This document shows positions 9,989 through 17,241 of a stretch of DNA of 64,000 nt, piece after piece. Each line of letters begins with the position of its first letter. The stretch's first letter is position 1. A program made the translations under genes and the position numbers. Source of the DNA: Sphingomonas sp. LC-1 (GTDB lineage: Bacteria; Pseudomonadota; Alphaproteobacteria; Sphingomonadales; Sphingomonadaceae); NCBI RefSeq assembly GCF_025371035.1, contig NZ_JANZXB010000001.1, positions 496,001-560,000 of the forward strand, given 5' to 3'. Under the pieces are notes generated by a model. That model searched no databases, was not told the DNA's origin, and saw only the letters and a list, made by a program, of their open reading frames with translations.

Positions 9989-10018
9989 AGGCCCCTCCAT
10001 CATTTGATAGAGGGGCCT
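9989..10018. terminator. Hairpin terminator after the starch operon
   Basis: AGGCCCCTC (9989-9997) pairs with GAGGGGCCT (10010-10018) around a 12-base loop, seven bases after the GH97 stop. It is followed by CCCTTTC rather than a long T run, so termination strength is uncertain. It lies between convergent genes and could serve both strands. Confidence 0.6.
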
Positions 10019-10034
10019 CCCTTTCTCAACCGTC

Positions 10035-10106
10035 GCCCCAGCGCAGGCTGGGGCCTTCCTCGATGCGATGTCCAACGTCGAAAAAGATCCCAGCCTTCGC
10101 TGGGAT
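10035..10106. repeat. Pair of REP-like palindromes
   Basis: Two GC-rich palindromes are spaced about 32 bp apart. The first is GCCCCAGC-GCAG-GCTGGGGC (10035-10054). The second is ATCCCAGC-CTTC-GCTGGGAT (10087-10106), followed by GACGG. They share the core CCAGC/GCTGG and differ in flanks and loop. Dispersed intergenic palindromes of this look are common in sphingomonad genomes, but copy number cannot be tested in this window. Together with the preceding hairpin they fill the convergent gap before the M3 peptidase gene. Confidence 0.65.
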
Positions 10107-10117
10107 GACGGGTACGG

Positions 10118-12231
10118 TTACTTCGTCGGGAAACCCCGCTGCTTGAGCAGCGCATTCACATCCGGGTCGCGGCCCCGGAACGCGCGATAGGCCTCGGCGC
10201 GGTCGGTCTCGTTCCCCGTCGACAGCAGCACCCGCGCAAAGCGGTCCGCCGTCGCCTTGTCCCACGGGCTGCCCGCTTCCTCGAACGCCGCGAAGGTGTC
10301 GGCGTCCATCGTCTCCGACCAGAGATAGCTGTAATAGCCCGCCGAATAGCTGTCCGACGAGAACAGGTGGTTGAACTGCGGCAGGCGGTGCCGCATCACC
10401 AGCTCCTTCGGCATCCCGATCTCGCGCAGCGTCGTCGCCTCGAACGCCGCCGGGTCGACCACGCCATCGGGCACGGTGTGCAGCTTCATGTCGACGATCG
10501 CCGAGGACAGATATTCGGTCGTCGCAAAGCCCTGGTTGAAGGTCTCCGACGCCTTGATCTTGTCGAGCAGCGCCTGCGGCATGGGCTGGCCGGTCTTGTA
10601 GTGGCGTACTTGTCCAGCACGTCGCGGGTCAGCAGCCAATGCTCGTTCACCTGGCTGGGATATTCCACGAAGTCGCGCGGCGTGCCCGCCAGCCCCGGAT
10701 AGGTGACGTTCTGGAGCATCGCATGGATCGCGTGGCCGAATTCGTGGAACAGCGTCTCGGCATCGTCCAGGCTGATGAGGACCGGCTCGCCGGGCGCGCC
10801 CTTGGCGAAATTATTGTTGTTGGACGACAGGACATTCTGCACCGGCGGCAGGTTGCGCTGGCCGCGATAGGTGTTGGCCCAGGCGCCCGAACGCTTGCCG
10901 GTCCGCGCGAAATCGTCGCGGTAGAACAGGCCGACTTCCTTGCCGTTGCGCGTCACATGCCAGACACGCATGTTCGGCTCGAAGACGGGCACCGTGCCGG
11001 TGATCTCCTTGAACTCCAGCCCGTAGAGCCGGTTCGCGGCATAGAGCGAACCCTGGATGATGTTGTTCAGCTCGAAATAGGGCTTCAGCTCGGCCTGATC
11101 GAGATCGTAGCGGCTCTTGCGGACCTTCTCCTGATAGAAGCGATAGTCCCAGGGCTCGATGGTGATCTTGGCCCCTTCCTTATCCGCGATCGTCTGCATG
11201 TCGCGGACTTCCTCGGCGACGCGCGCCTTGGCGGCGGGCCAGACGCGCATCATCAGGTCCATCGCGGCGGCCGGGGTCTTGGCCATGGTGTCCTGCATCC
11301 GCCAGTCGGCATGGGTCTTGAAGCCCAGCAGGTGCGCACGGTTCGCGCGCAGCCGGACGATGCGGGCGATGGTCGCCTTGGTATCGTTGATGTCGCCATT
11401 GTCGCCGCGCTTGGTGAAGGCGCGCCACACCTGCTCGCGAAGCGCCCGGTCGGTGGCGAAGGTCAGCACCGGATCGACCGCCGAGCGGGTGTTGACGATC
11501 GCCCAGCCCTGCTGCCCGCGCTCGGCCGCCGCCGCCTTGGCGACCGCCTTCACGCTGTCGGGCAGGCCCGCAAGGCGCGCCTCGTCGGTGACGATGATCG
11601 CGGTGCCTTCGTCCGCCAGCAGCCGCTGCGAGAACTCGCTGAAATTGATCGCCAGATTCTGGTTGAAGGCGGACAGCTCGGCCTTCTGCACGGGAGTCAG
11701 CTTGGCCCCCTGCCGCACGAAGCTGTCATAGGTGCGCGTGACCAGCCGCTTCTGCTGCGCGTCCAGCCCGGACGTATCGCGCGCCTTGTAGATCGCCTCG
11801 ATCCGCGCGAACAGCTTGGGGTTGAAGGTGATCTCGTCCGACGCCTTGGACAGTTTGGGCGACCATTCGCGGTCCAGCGCCTGATAGGCCGGATTGTTCA
11901 TGTTGCCGGTCATCACCCCGAACAGCGTCATCACGCGGTTCAGAGTCTGTCCGGCATTCTGCATCCGCACGAAGGTGTTGGCGAAGCTCGGCTTGGCGGG
12001 ATCGTTGGCGATCCGTTCGTACTCCGCCCGCCGCTCGGCCAGCGCCGCCTCGAAAGCGGCGGGGAACAGCTCGGGCTTCACCTTGTCCCAAGGCGGCACC
12101 CCGCCATAGGGGCCGGTCCAGGGAGCGATCAGGGGATTGGAAGCGGTGGCCTGGGTGGCTTGCGGCGGCTGGGCGATGGCGGATGTGGTCATTAGAGCCG
12201 CCAAGGCGGCGGCAAGGGACAGGTGACGCAA
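10118..12231 (-). pseudogene. dcp: M3 peptidyl-dipeptidase, frameshifted
   Basis: A zinc metallopeptidase of family M3 (Dcp/oligopeptidase A type) that would trim peptides in the periplasm. It starts with TTG at 12231 after a GGGAG ribosome site and has a signal peptide ending near TSAIAQ. HEFGHAIH at residues 496-503 is the HExxH zinc site. The reading frame breaks at about 10602-10607. Family proteins read LLTRDVLDKYARHYKTG; here the frame runs from DKYA into an unrelated tail, while RHYKTGQPMPQALL continues in another frame to 10118. The gap fits loss of one copy of a CGCC tandem (TACGCCCGCCAC to TACGCCAC). The last 170 or so residues complete the fold, so the product is probably inactive unless this is a sequencing error. 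Confidence 0.8.
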
Positions 12232-12314
12232 AGTGAACTCCCGGTCATGACAAACGCGTCATCACCATAAGCCACGGAACAGTCGGGTAAAAGTCCGCCA
12301 CGGTCCTAAGCGCG

Positions 12315-12500
12315 TCAACGCTTGACCTGCTTCTCAGCCAGAAGCGCCGCGGCCACCAGCCCCTCCCCCGTCGCGCGCGCCGCCGTCGGGGTCATCGATA
12401 CCGCCACGCCATTGGGACCGTCGAGCATGACGATCCCACACTCGGCCGTCGCCAGCCCGGCATCCTCGTGCACATTGGACATGTCCGAGGTCTCCGTCAT
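12315..12500 (-). CDS. Small protein of unknown function
   Basis: A 61-residue acidic-to-neutral protein (MTETSDMSNVHEDAG...) with a hydrophobic alanine/valine-rich middle and a basic QVKR end. I do not recognise a family. Its ATG overlaps the stop of the Crp/Fnr regulator (ATGA), which argues that it is translated and belongs to the same transcript. There is no signal peptide, no cysteine pair and no clear membrane helix. A regulator-linked accessory role is possible, but nothing in the sequence shows it. Confidence 0.55.
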   Translation of the reverse strand: MTETSDMSNVHEDAGLATAECGIVMLDGPNGVAVSMTPTAARATGEGLVAAALLAEKQVKR

Positions 12501-13288
12501 GCCCCCGGCCCTTCCAGGGTCGGCCCGCCCCCATAAAGATAGGCAGGATCGAAATCGGCCAACGCGGTCAGCGCCTCGATATCGCGGATATGCACCTCCC
12601 CGCTGCGGAAGATCATTAGCCCACGCTCGCGCAGCGACCGCAACACGCGGTTCAAGTGGACCGGCGTCACGCCCGCCGCCTCCGCCAGATCAATCTGGGT
12701 GACCGGAAAACGAAACAGACCATCGTTCACCAAGCCGACCATCGAGAGCCGAGCATGAAGCTCGCAAAAGAGATGCGCGACCCGCCCATCGGCCTCCAGC
12801 CGGCCGAGCCGGAACACCCATTCGCGGTGCATCGCCGCGTCGAGCAGCGTCGAGAACCACAATAGCCGCGTCAGCCGGGGGTGATGTGCGACAATCTGCT
12901 CCAGCCGGTCATGGCCGACCAGCGCTACTCGTGCCGGCGTCAATGTCGCAACGTCATGGTCCAAGTGGCGCATGGCAAAGCCGTGCAGATCGACAAAATC
13001 GCCGGGTATATGAAAGGCGACGATCTGCCGATTGCCCTGTCGATCGTCCATGTAGCGGCACATCACGCCTTCGAGCAGCAGGCTGCTCTGGCGAACCCGC
13101 TCGTCCCGGCGGACGACGATGGTGCGCGCAGGAATATCGCGCACCTCATCGACGCCATTCTCCAGCGTCACGACTTCGTCGGGCGTCATCGCCTCGCGCC
13201 CGCGTTCCTTCAGGAACAGGCCGGTCAGCGAAGGACGATCGATACTTGGCCTTGGCTGTCTCAGCGTATCGATGGCGGACACCGACAT
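12497..13288 (-). CDS. Crp/Fnr-family transcription regulator
   Basis: A cytoplasmic DNA-binding regulator of about 263 residues. The cyclic-nucleotide-binding-like barrel (SLLLEGVMCRYMDDRQG, HIPGDFVDLHGF) is followed by a long dimer helix and a C-terminal winged helix. QIDLAEAAGVTPVHLNRVLRSL is the recognition helix region. There is no Fnr-type cysteine cluster, and the cAMP-contact residues are not clearly conserved, so the ligand is unknown. The start at 13288 (MSVSAIDTL) is preferred over an in-frame ATG at 13327 because GGGAGGG stands just before it. It is followed by the coupled 61-residue gene. Confidence 0.8.
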   Translation of the reverse strand: MSVSAIDTLRQPRPSIDRPSLTGLFLKERGREAMTPDEVVTLENGVDEVRDIPARTIVVRRDERVRQSSLLLEGVMCRYMDDRQGNRQIVAFHIPGDFVDLHGFAMRHLDHDVATLTPARVALVGHDRLEQIVAHHPRLTRLLWFSTLLDAAMHREWVFRLGRLEADGRVAHLFCELHARLSMVGLVNDGLFRFPVTQIDLAEAAGVTPVHLNRVLRSLRERGLMIFRSGEVHIRDIEALTALADFDPAYLYGGGPTLEGPGA

Positions 13289-13363
13289 GGCGCGATCCCT
13301 CCCGTGGCAGACGGAAAGCAAATCCACGGCCAGGGCAAAGGGTTCCGTCCCCTTCCGGAGTGA

Positions 13364-14452
13364 TTACCCGCCGGTCGGCCTGCCCGTCGGATGAACCGGC
13401 CGTGCTTCCTCCAGAGGCTGGTCGGGATGATGGCGGTTGCTGCGCACCGATGCCCAGAAGGACAGGCCGATCAGCGTCGCCCCGATCAGCCCGGTGATCG
13501 TCTCGGGGATATGGAACCGCACCGACAGCAGCATGATCGCGGCCAGCGCGACGATCGCGTAGAAGGCGCCATGCTCCAGATAGCGATACTGGGTCAGCGT
13601 TCCCTTATCGACCAGCATGATGGTCATCGATCGGACGAACATCGCCCCGATGCCCAGGCCCAGCGCGATGATGAACAGGTTGTTCGAAAGAGCGAACGCG
13701 CCGATCACGCCGTCGAAGGAAAAGCTGGCGTCCAGCACCTCCAGATACAGGAAGGCGGCGAAGCCCGAACGTGCGGCGGCCCCGGCCAGGGCATCGCCAT
13801 CCCCTTCCAGCAGCACGCCGATCGCATGGACCGCGATATAGGTCAGCAGGCCGAAGATACCGGAGGTCAGGAAGGTCATCGCGTCTTCGGCCGGAATGAA
13901 TTGGCCGATACCGTACAGCGCGAGCAGGACGATGCCCATCGCCAGCCCCGAAATGTCGCGAAGTGCGGCCAGCGGACGCTCGATCGGGCCGATCCAATGC
14001 TCTTCCTTCTCGTCATCGAGGAAGAAGTTGAGCCCGACCATCGCCAGGAAGCTGCCGCCAAAGCCCGAAATGCCGACATGGGCGGAGGTGATGATCTGTT
14101 CGTAACGAACCGGGTCTCCGGCGGCGAGCTTCACCGCCTCGACCGGTCCCATATGCGCGGCGATGGCGACGATGGCGAGCGGAAAGACGATCCGCATGCC
14201 GAAGACCGCGATCAAAATGCCCCAGGTCAGGAAGCGGTGACGCCATTCGTCGTCCATGTCGCGCAGGACCGTGGCGTTGACGACCGCATTGTCGAAGGAC
14301 AGCGAGACTTCCAGCACGCCCAGCACCAGCACGATCCACAACACGCCCAGCGTGCCGGGCAGGCTTCCCGTACTCTGGAACCCCAGCCAGGCGGCTATCG
14401 CCAGGCAGAGCCCCGTGAAGAGAAACGAACCCTTATAATATTTCAGCAGCAC
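13364..14452 (-). CDS. DUF475/TerC-like integral membrane protein
   Basis: A polytopic inner-membrane protein of about 362 residues with seven to nine hydrophobic helices. It belongs by look to the DUF475 family, distant kin of TerC/Alx proteins linked to metal ion export or tellurite resistance. Acidic residues inside membrane segments (GVLEVSLSFDNAVVNA and LEVLDASFSFDGVIGA) form an internal repeat typical of this superfamily. The GTG start at 14452 (VLLKYYKG) is preferred because AGGGAG lies six bases upstream and the longer frame has a non-membrane, low-complexity leader. Substrate is unknown; manganese export is only a guess from TerC/Alx relatives. Confidence 0.75.
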   Translation of the reverse strand: MLLKYYKGSFLFTGLCLAIAAWLGFQSTGSLPGTLGVLWIVLVLGVLEVSLSFDNAVVNATVLRDMDDEWRHRFLTWGILIAVFGMRIVFPLAIVAIAAHMGPVEAVKLAAGDPVRYEQIITSAHVGISGFGGSFLAMVGLNFFLDDEKEEHWIGPIERPLAALRDISGLAMGIVLLALYGIGQFIPAEDAMTFLTSGIFGLLTYIAVHAIGVLLEGDGDALAGAAARSGFAAFLYLEVLDASFSFDGVIGAFALSNNLFIIALGLGIGAMFVRSMTIMLVDKGTLTQYRYLEHGAFYAIVALAAIMLLSVRFHIPETITGLIGATLIGLSFWASVRSNRHHPDQPLEEARPVHPTGRPTGG

Positions 14453-14614
14453 ACACGGCTCCCTGTCGCTGACGCCCCGATCTATCGCCCGGCCCGCATG
14501 GCTTCCGACACGCGCAACGCGATCCAGCGGTCGGACGGTAAAGTCCGGGCCACCGGATTGGTTCAATCGGGCAGAGGCTCTATCGTCGCGAACGGGGATC
14601 GCGACAAGCGCCGA

Positions 14615-15400
14615 TCAGATGCGCAGGTCGTCGCCCACAAGCTGTTCCGAAATCTGTCCGGCGATACGGCGCAGTTCGGCCAATGCCTCTTCCTGGGTGG
14701 CGAGACCATCGACGATCCGGACGAAGGGGACCGTCAGCACGGCACAGGCGCACGTGCTCCGCATGATCGGCGCGGCCAGCTCGACCATGCCGAGCAACTC
14801 GCCGCTTTCGGACTGGGCAAAGCCCTGCCGCTTCAGGGTGTCCGCTTTCTCGCGCAATTGTCCGAGAGCCCGCTCGGACAGGGGGGGATCGAAAAGGCCT
14901 TCCCATTCGCGGCGGGTCGCTTCCGGCTGAAACGCGTAAAGCAGGATCCCTGAGGGCGTTTCATGCATTGCGCGGCGATAACCGACACGAACCGAAACGC
15001 CGACCACCGTGTCCGCCTCCATACGGGCGATCACCGACGAACAAGACCCCGAGGGTATGGCGAGGTAGCAGGATTGGCCGATACGGTCGGCCAGCAGCCG
15101 CATCGGCGGAAGAGCCTGTTCCATCAGGCTGCGGACCGGCGGCCGCTTCAGGCCGAGATGGAACAGGCGCGAGGTCATGACATAACCATCGGGCCCCTGC
15201 GTCACGTAACCGCGATGTTCGAGCACCTGAATCATCCGGAACAACTCGCCGGTCGAGCGCCCCAGCCGATTGACGATCGCACTCATCGTCAGCGGATTTT
15301 CCTCAGCGGAGAGCAGTTCGAGGATATCGAGTCCCTTTTCCAGCGCTGGCGCGCGGTAAAGGCGCTTATCGTCGACGGTGCCAACCGTATCCGTACTCAA
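14615..15400 (-). CDS. IclR-family transcription regulator
   Basis: A 261-residue regulator with the IclR layout. The N-terminal winged helix is at about residues 18-75 (LEKGLDILELLS, TMSAIVNRLGRSTGELFRMI), and the C-terminal effector domain (VVGVSVRVGYRRAMHETPSG) spans about 90-255. TTG at 15400 is the likely start, preceded by GGAG. It lies downstream of the PTS permease on the same strand with its own apparent promoter region. IclR proteins usually control carbon-source genes and themselves. The target here is unknown; the neighbouring DUF475 or nag genes are candidates. Confidence 0.8.
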   Translation of the reverse strand: MSTDTVGTVDDKRLYRAPALEKGLDILELLSAEENPLTMSAIVNRLGRSTGELFRMIQVLEHRGYVTQGPDGYVMTSRLFHLGLKRPPVRSLMEQALPPMRLLADRIGQSCYLAIPSGSCSSVIARMEADTVVGVSVRVGYRRAMHETPSGILLYAFQPEATRREWEGLFDPPLSERALGQLREKADTLKRQGFAQSESGELLGMVELAAPIMRSTCACAVLTVPFVRIVDGLATQEEALAELRRIAGQISEQLVGDDLRI

Positions 15401-15416
15401 CTACACTTCTCCACGA

Positions 15417-15433
15417 CGATGGAACGACCATCG
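15417..15433. promoter_or_regulatory. Candidate IclR operator
   Basis: A perfect inverted repeat CGATGG-N5-CCATCG lies 17 bases before the IclR start codon, where an autorepressor site would be expected. On the minus strand a TTGACC box is about 75 bases further upstream. The link to IclR is positional inference. Confidence 0.35.
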
Positions 15434-15494
15434 GTCGGAATCGCCTGAAATGACTTTTTGTGCCGCTTACTCCGATCTTTCAAAGAGGGTCAAT

Positions 15495-15520
15495 ATCGTT
15501 AACCTTTGAGTTTAAACGAT
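15495..15520. repeat. AT-rich inverted repeat after nagE
   Basis: ATCGTT (15495-15500) and AACGAT (15515-15520) flank an AT-rich centre directly at the nagE stop codon. This is the most AT-rich spot in the neighbourhood. It may be a weak terminator for the nag operon or a site in the iclR promoter. No T run follows on the minus strand, so neither role is clear. Confidence 0.3.
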
Positions 15521-17241
15521 TAACCGACCAGAAGATGGACGACATTTTTTCCAGCGCGCGCCAGACCACGCACGGCCGGCGGAAGATCGGGCGCCAACCT
15601 GCCCTCGTCCCTCAATTCGACACGCCAGCGCCCGGCATAATGGGCCGACGCAACGATATTCTCCGCGCCGCCAACCGCCTTGACCAAGACATCGGGCAGG
15701 GTTGCCGATGCCGCAACGGCGGCAGGCTCCGTGCTGGTGACGATCGGCGACGGCGCGGCGCGGTCGGCGGAGGCTGGGATCGGTCCGGAATCGATGGCGG
15801 CGCGCATCTCCATCGCCACCGTGTCGGCCACCGGGCCCAGCACCACCTGGACGCCATTGGCGGACGGACGCAGGATTCCCCGCGCGCCGAGACGCTTCAG
15901 GCCGGGCTCATCGACCTTGGCGGGATCGGACACGATCAGGCGCAGGCGGGTGGTGCAGGCCGCCACCTCGGTCAGATTGGCGCTGCCGCCCATCGCGGCG
16001 ACGAAGGATGCGCCCCGTCCGCCCGCGACCGGAGCAGCCGCCAGCTCGCCCTGGTCGCCTTCGACGGCGGCATCCACGTCACGCCCCGGCGTCTGGAGGT
16101 TCCAACGGCGGATAGCGAAGCGGAACACGGCATAATAGAGGATCGCATAGATCGCGCCGATCGGGATCAGCAGCAACGGCTTGGTCGCCTTGCCGAAATT
16201 GATGACATAGTCGAACAGACCGGCCGAGAAGGTATAGCCCAGCCGCACGCCCAGCGCGTTCATCACCGCTTCCGACACGCCGGTCAGGATCGCATGGAAG
16301 GCATAGAGGACCGGGGCCAGGAACATGAAGCTGAACTCGATCGGCTCGGTCACGCCGGTCAGGAACGACATCAGCGCCAGGCTGAAGAGCATGCCGCCCA
16401 CGGCCTTCTTCCGCTCCGGCAGCGCCTCATGATACATGGCGAGGCAGGCGGCGGGCAGGCCGAACATCATGACCGGGAAGAAGCCGCTCATGAACGCGCC
16501 CGCCGTCGGATCGCCCGCGAAGAAGCGGGTCAGATCGCCGGTCTTGCCCTGATAATCGCCCACGACGAAATAGGCGACGGTGTTCAGGATATGGTGCAGC
16601 CCGGTGACGACGAGCAGCCGGTTCAGCACGCCGAATGCGAACAGCCCCAGCCCGCCCGCCTGGACGATACCCTGGCTCATCGCATCGATGCCCGCATTGA
16701 CGGGACCGAACGCCACGCCCAGCAACGCCGCCAGCCCCAGTCCGGCAATGCCCGAGATAATCGGAACGAACCGGCGCCCACCGAAAAAGGCGAGATATTC
16801 TGGCATTTTGATCGTGGCGAAGCGATTGTAGAAGCTACCGCCGATCAGCCCGGCGACGATCCCCACCGGCACGTCGAACCGGTGGACCGACTTGGTCCGC
16901 CACGCCGCCTCGACGGTCGCGGCAATGTCCTTGGCCAGCCCCGCCCCGGTTCCCGTAGGCGGCACGACCAGCGTCTCGGCGCCCTTGATGGTGACCAGAT
17001 AGCAGGTGATCCCCGCCAGTGCCGCCGCGCCATTGCCGTCGCGGGCAAAGGCGGTGGCGACGCCGACCGCGAACAACAGACCCAGATTGTCGAAGATCGC
17101 GTTGCCCGCATTCGCCATGAAGGCGATGTTCAGCATGTCCGGCTGGCCAAGGCGCAGCAGCAGCCCCGCCACCGGCAGGACCGCGATGGGCAGCATCAGC
17201 GCCCGCCCGAGCGATTGAAGCGAGGCCATGGGCGAGCTCAT
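15520..17241 (-). CDS. nagE: GlcNAc PTS permease, EIIC-EIIB (plus a second EIIB-like domain)
   Basis: Takes up and phosphorylates N-acetylglucosamine across the inner membrane. The N-terminal EIIC domain (about residues 5-380) is polytopic with the family stretches VVTGLHHILNTVAYF and LTGVTEPIEFSFMFLAPVLY. The EIIB domain follows with phosphorylated Cys429 in VAACTTRLRL. A further region of about 60 residues at the C terminus (LPDVLVKAVGGAENI to VVHLLVG) looks like a second EIIB fold, but the cysteine stretch is replaced by SAHYAGRWRVEL. There is no EIIA domain; that function is on the preceding gene. The ATG at 17241 overlaps the stop of the EIIA-HPr-EI gene. Upstream in-frame codons belong to that gene's reverse frame and are rejected. 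Confidence 0.9.
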   Translation of the reverse strand: MSSPMASLQSLGRALMLPIAVLPVAGLLLRLGQPDMLNIAFMANAGNAIFDNLGLLFAVGVATAFARDGNGAAALAGITCYLVTIKGAETLVVPPTGTGAGLAKDIAATVEAAWRTKSVHRFDVPVGIVAGLIGGSFYNRFATIKMPEYLAFFGGRRFVPIISGIAGLGLAALLGVAFGPVNAGIDAMSQGIVQAGGLGLFAFGVLNRLLVVTGLHHILNTVAYFVVGDYQGKTGDLTRFFAGDPTAGAFMSGFFPVMMFGLPAACLAMYHEALPERKKAVGGMLFSLALMSFLTGVTEPIEFSFMFLAPVLYAFHAILTGVSEAVMNALGVRLGYTFSAGLFDYVINFGKATKPLLLIPIGAIYAILYYAVFRFAIRRWNLQTPGRDVDAAVEGDQGELAAAPVAGGRGASFVAAMGGSANLTEVAACTTRLRLIVSDPAKVDEPGLKRLGARGILRPSANGVQVVLGPVADTVAMEMRAAIDSGPIPASADRAAPSPIVTSTEPAAVAASATLPDVLVKAVGGAENIVASAHYAGRWRVELRDEGRLAPDLPPAVRGLARAGKNVVHLLVG

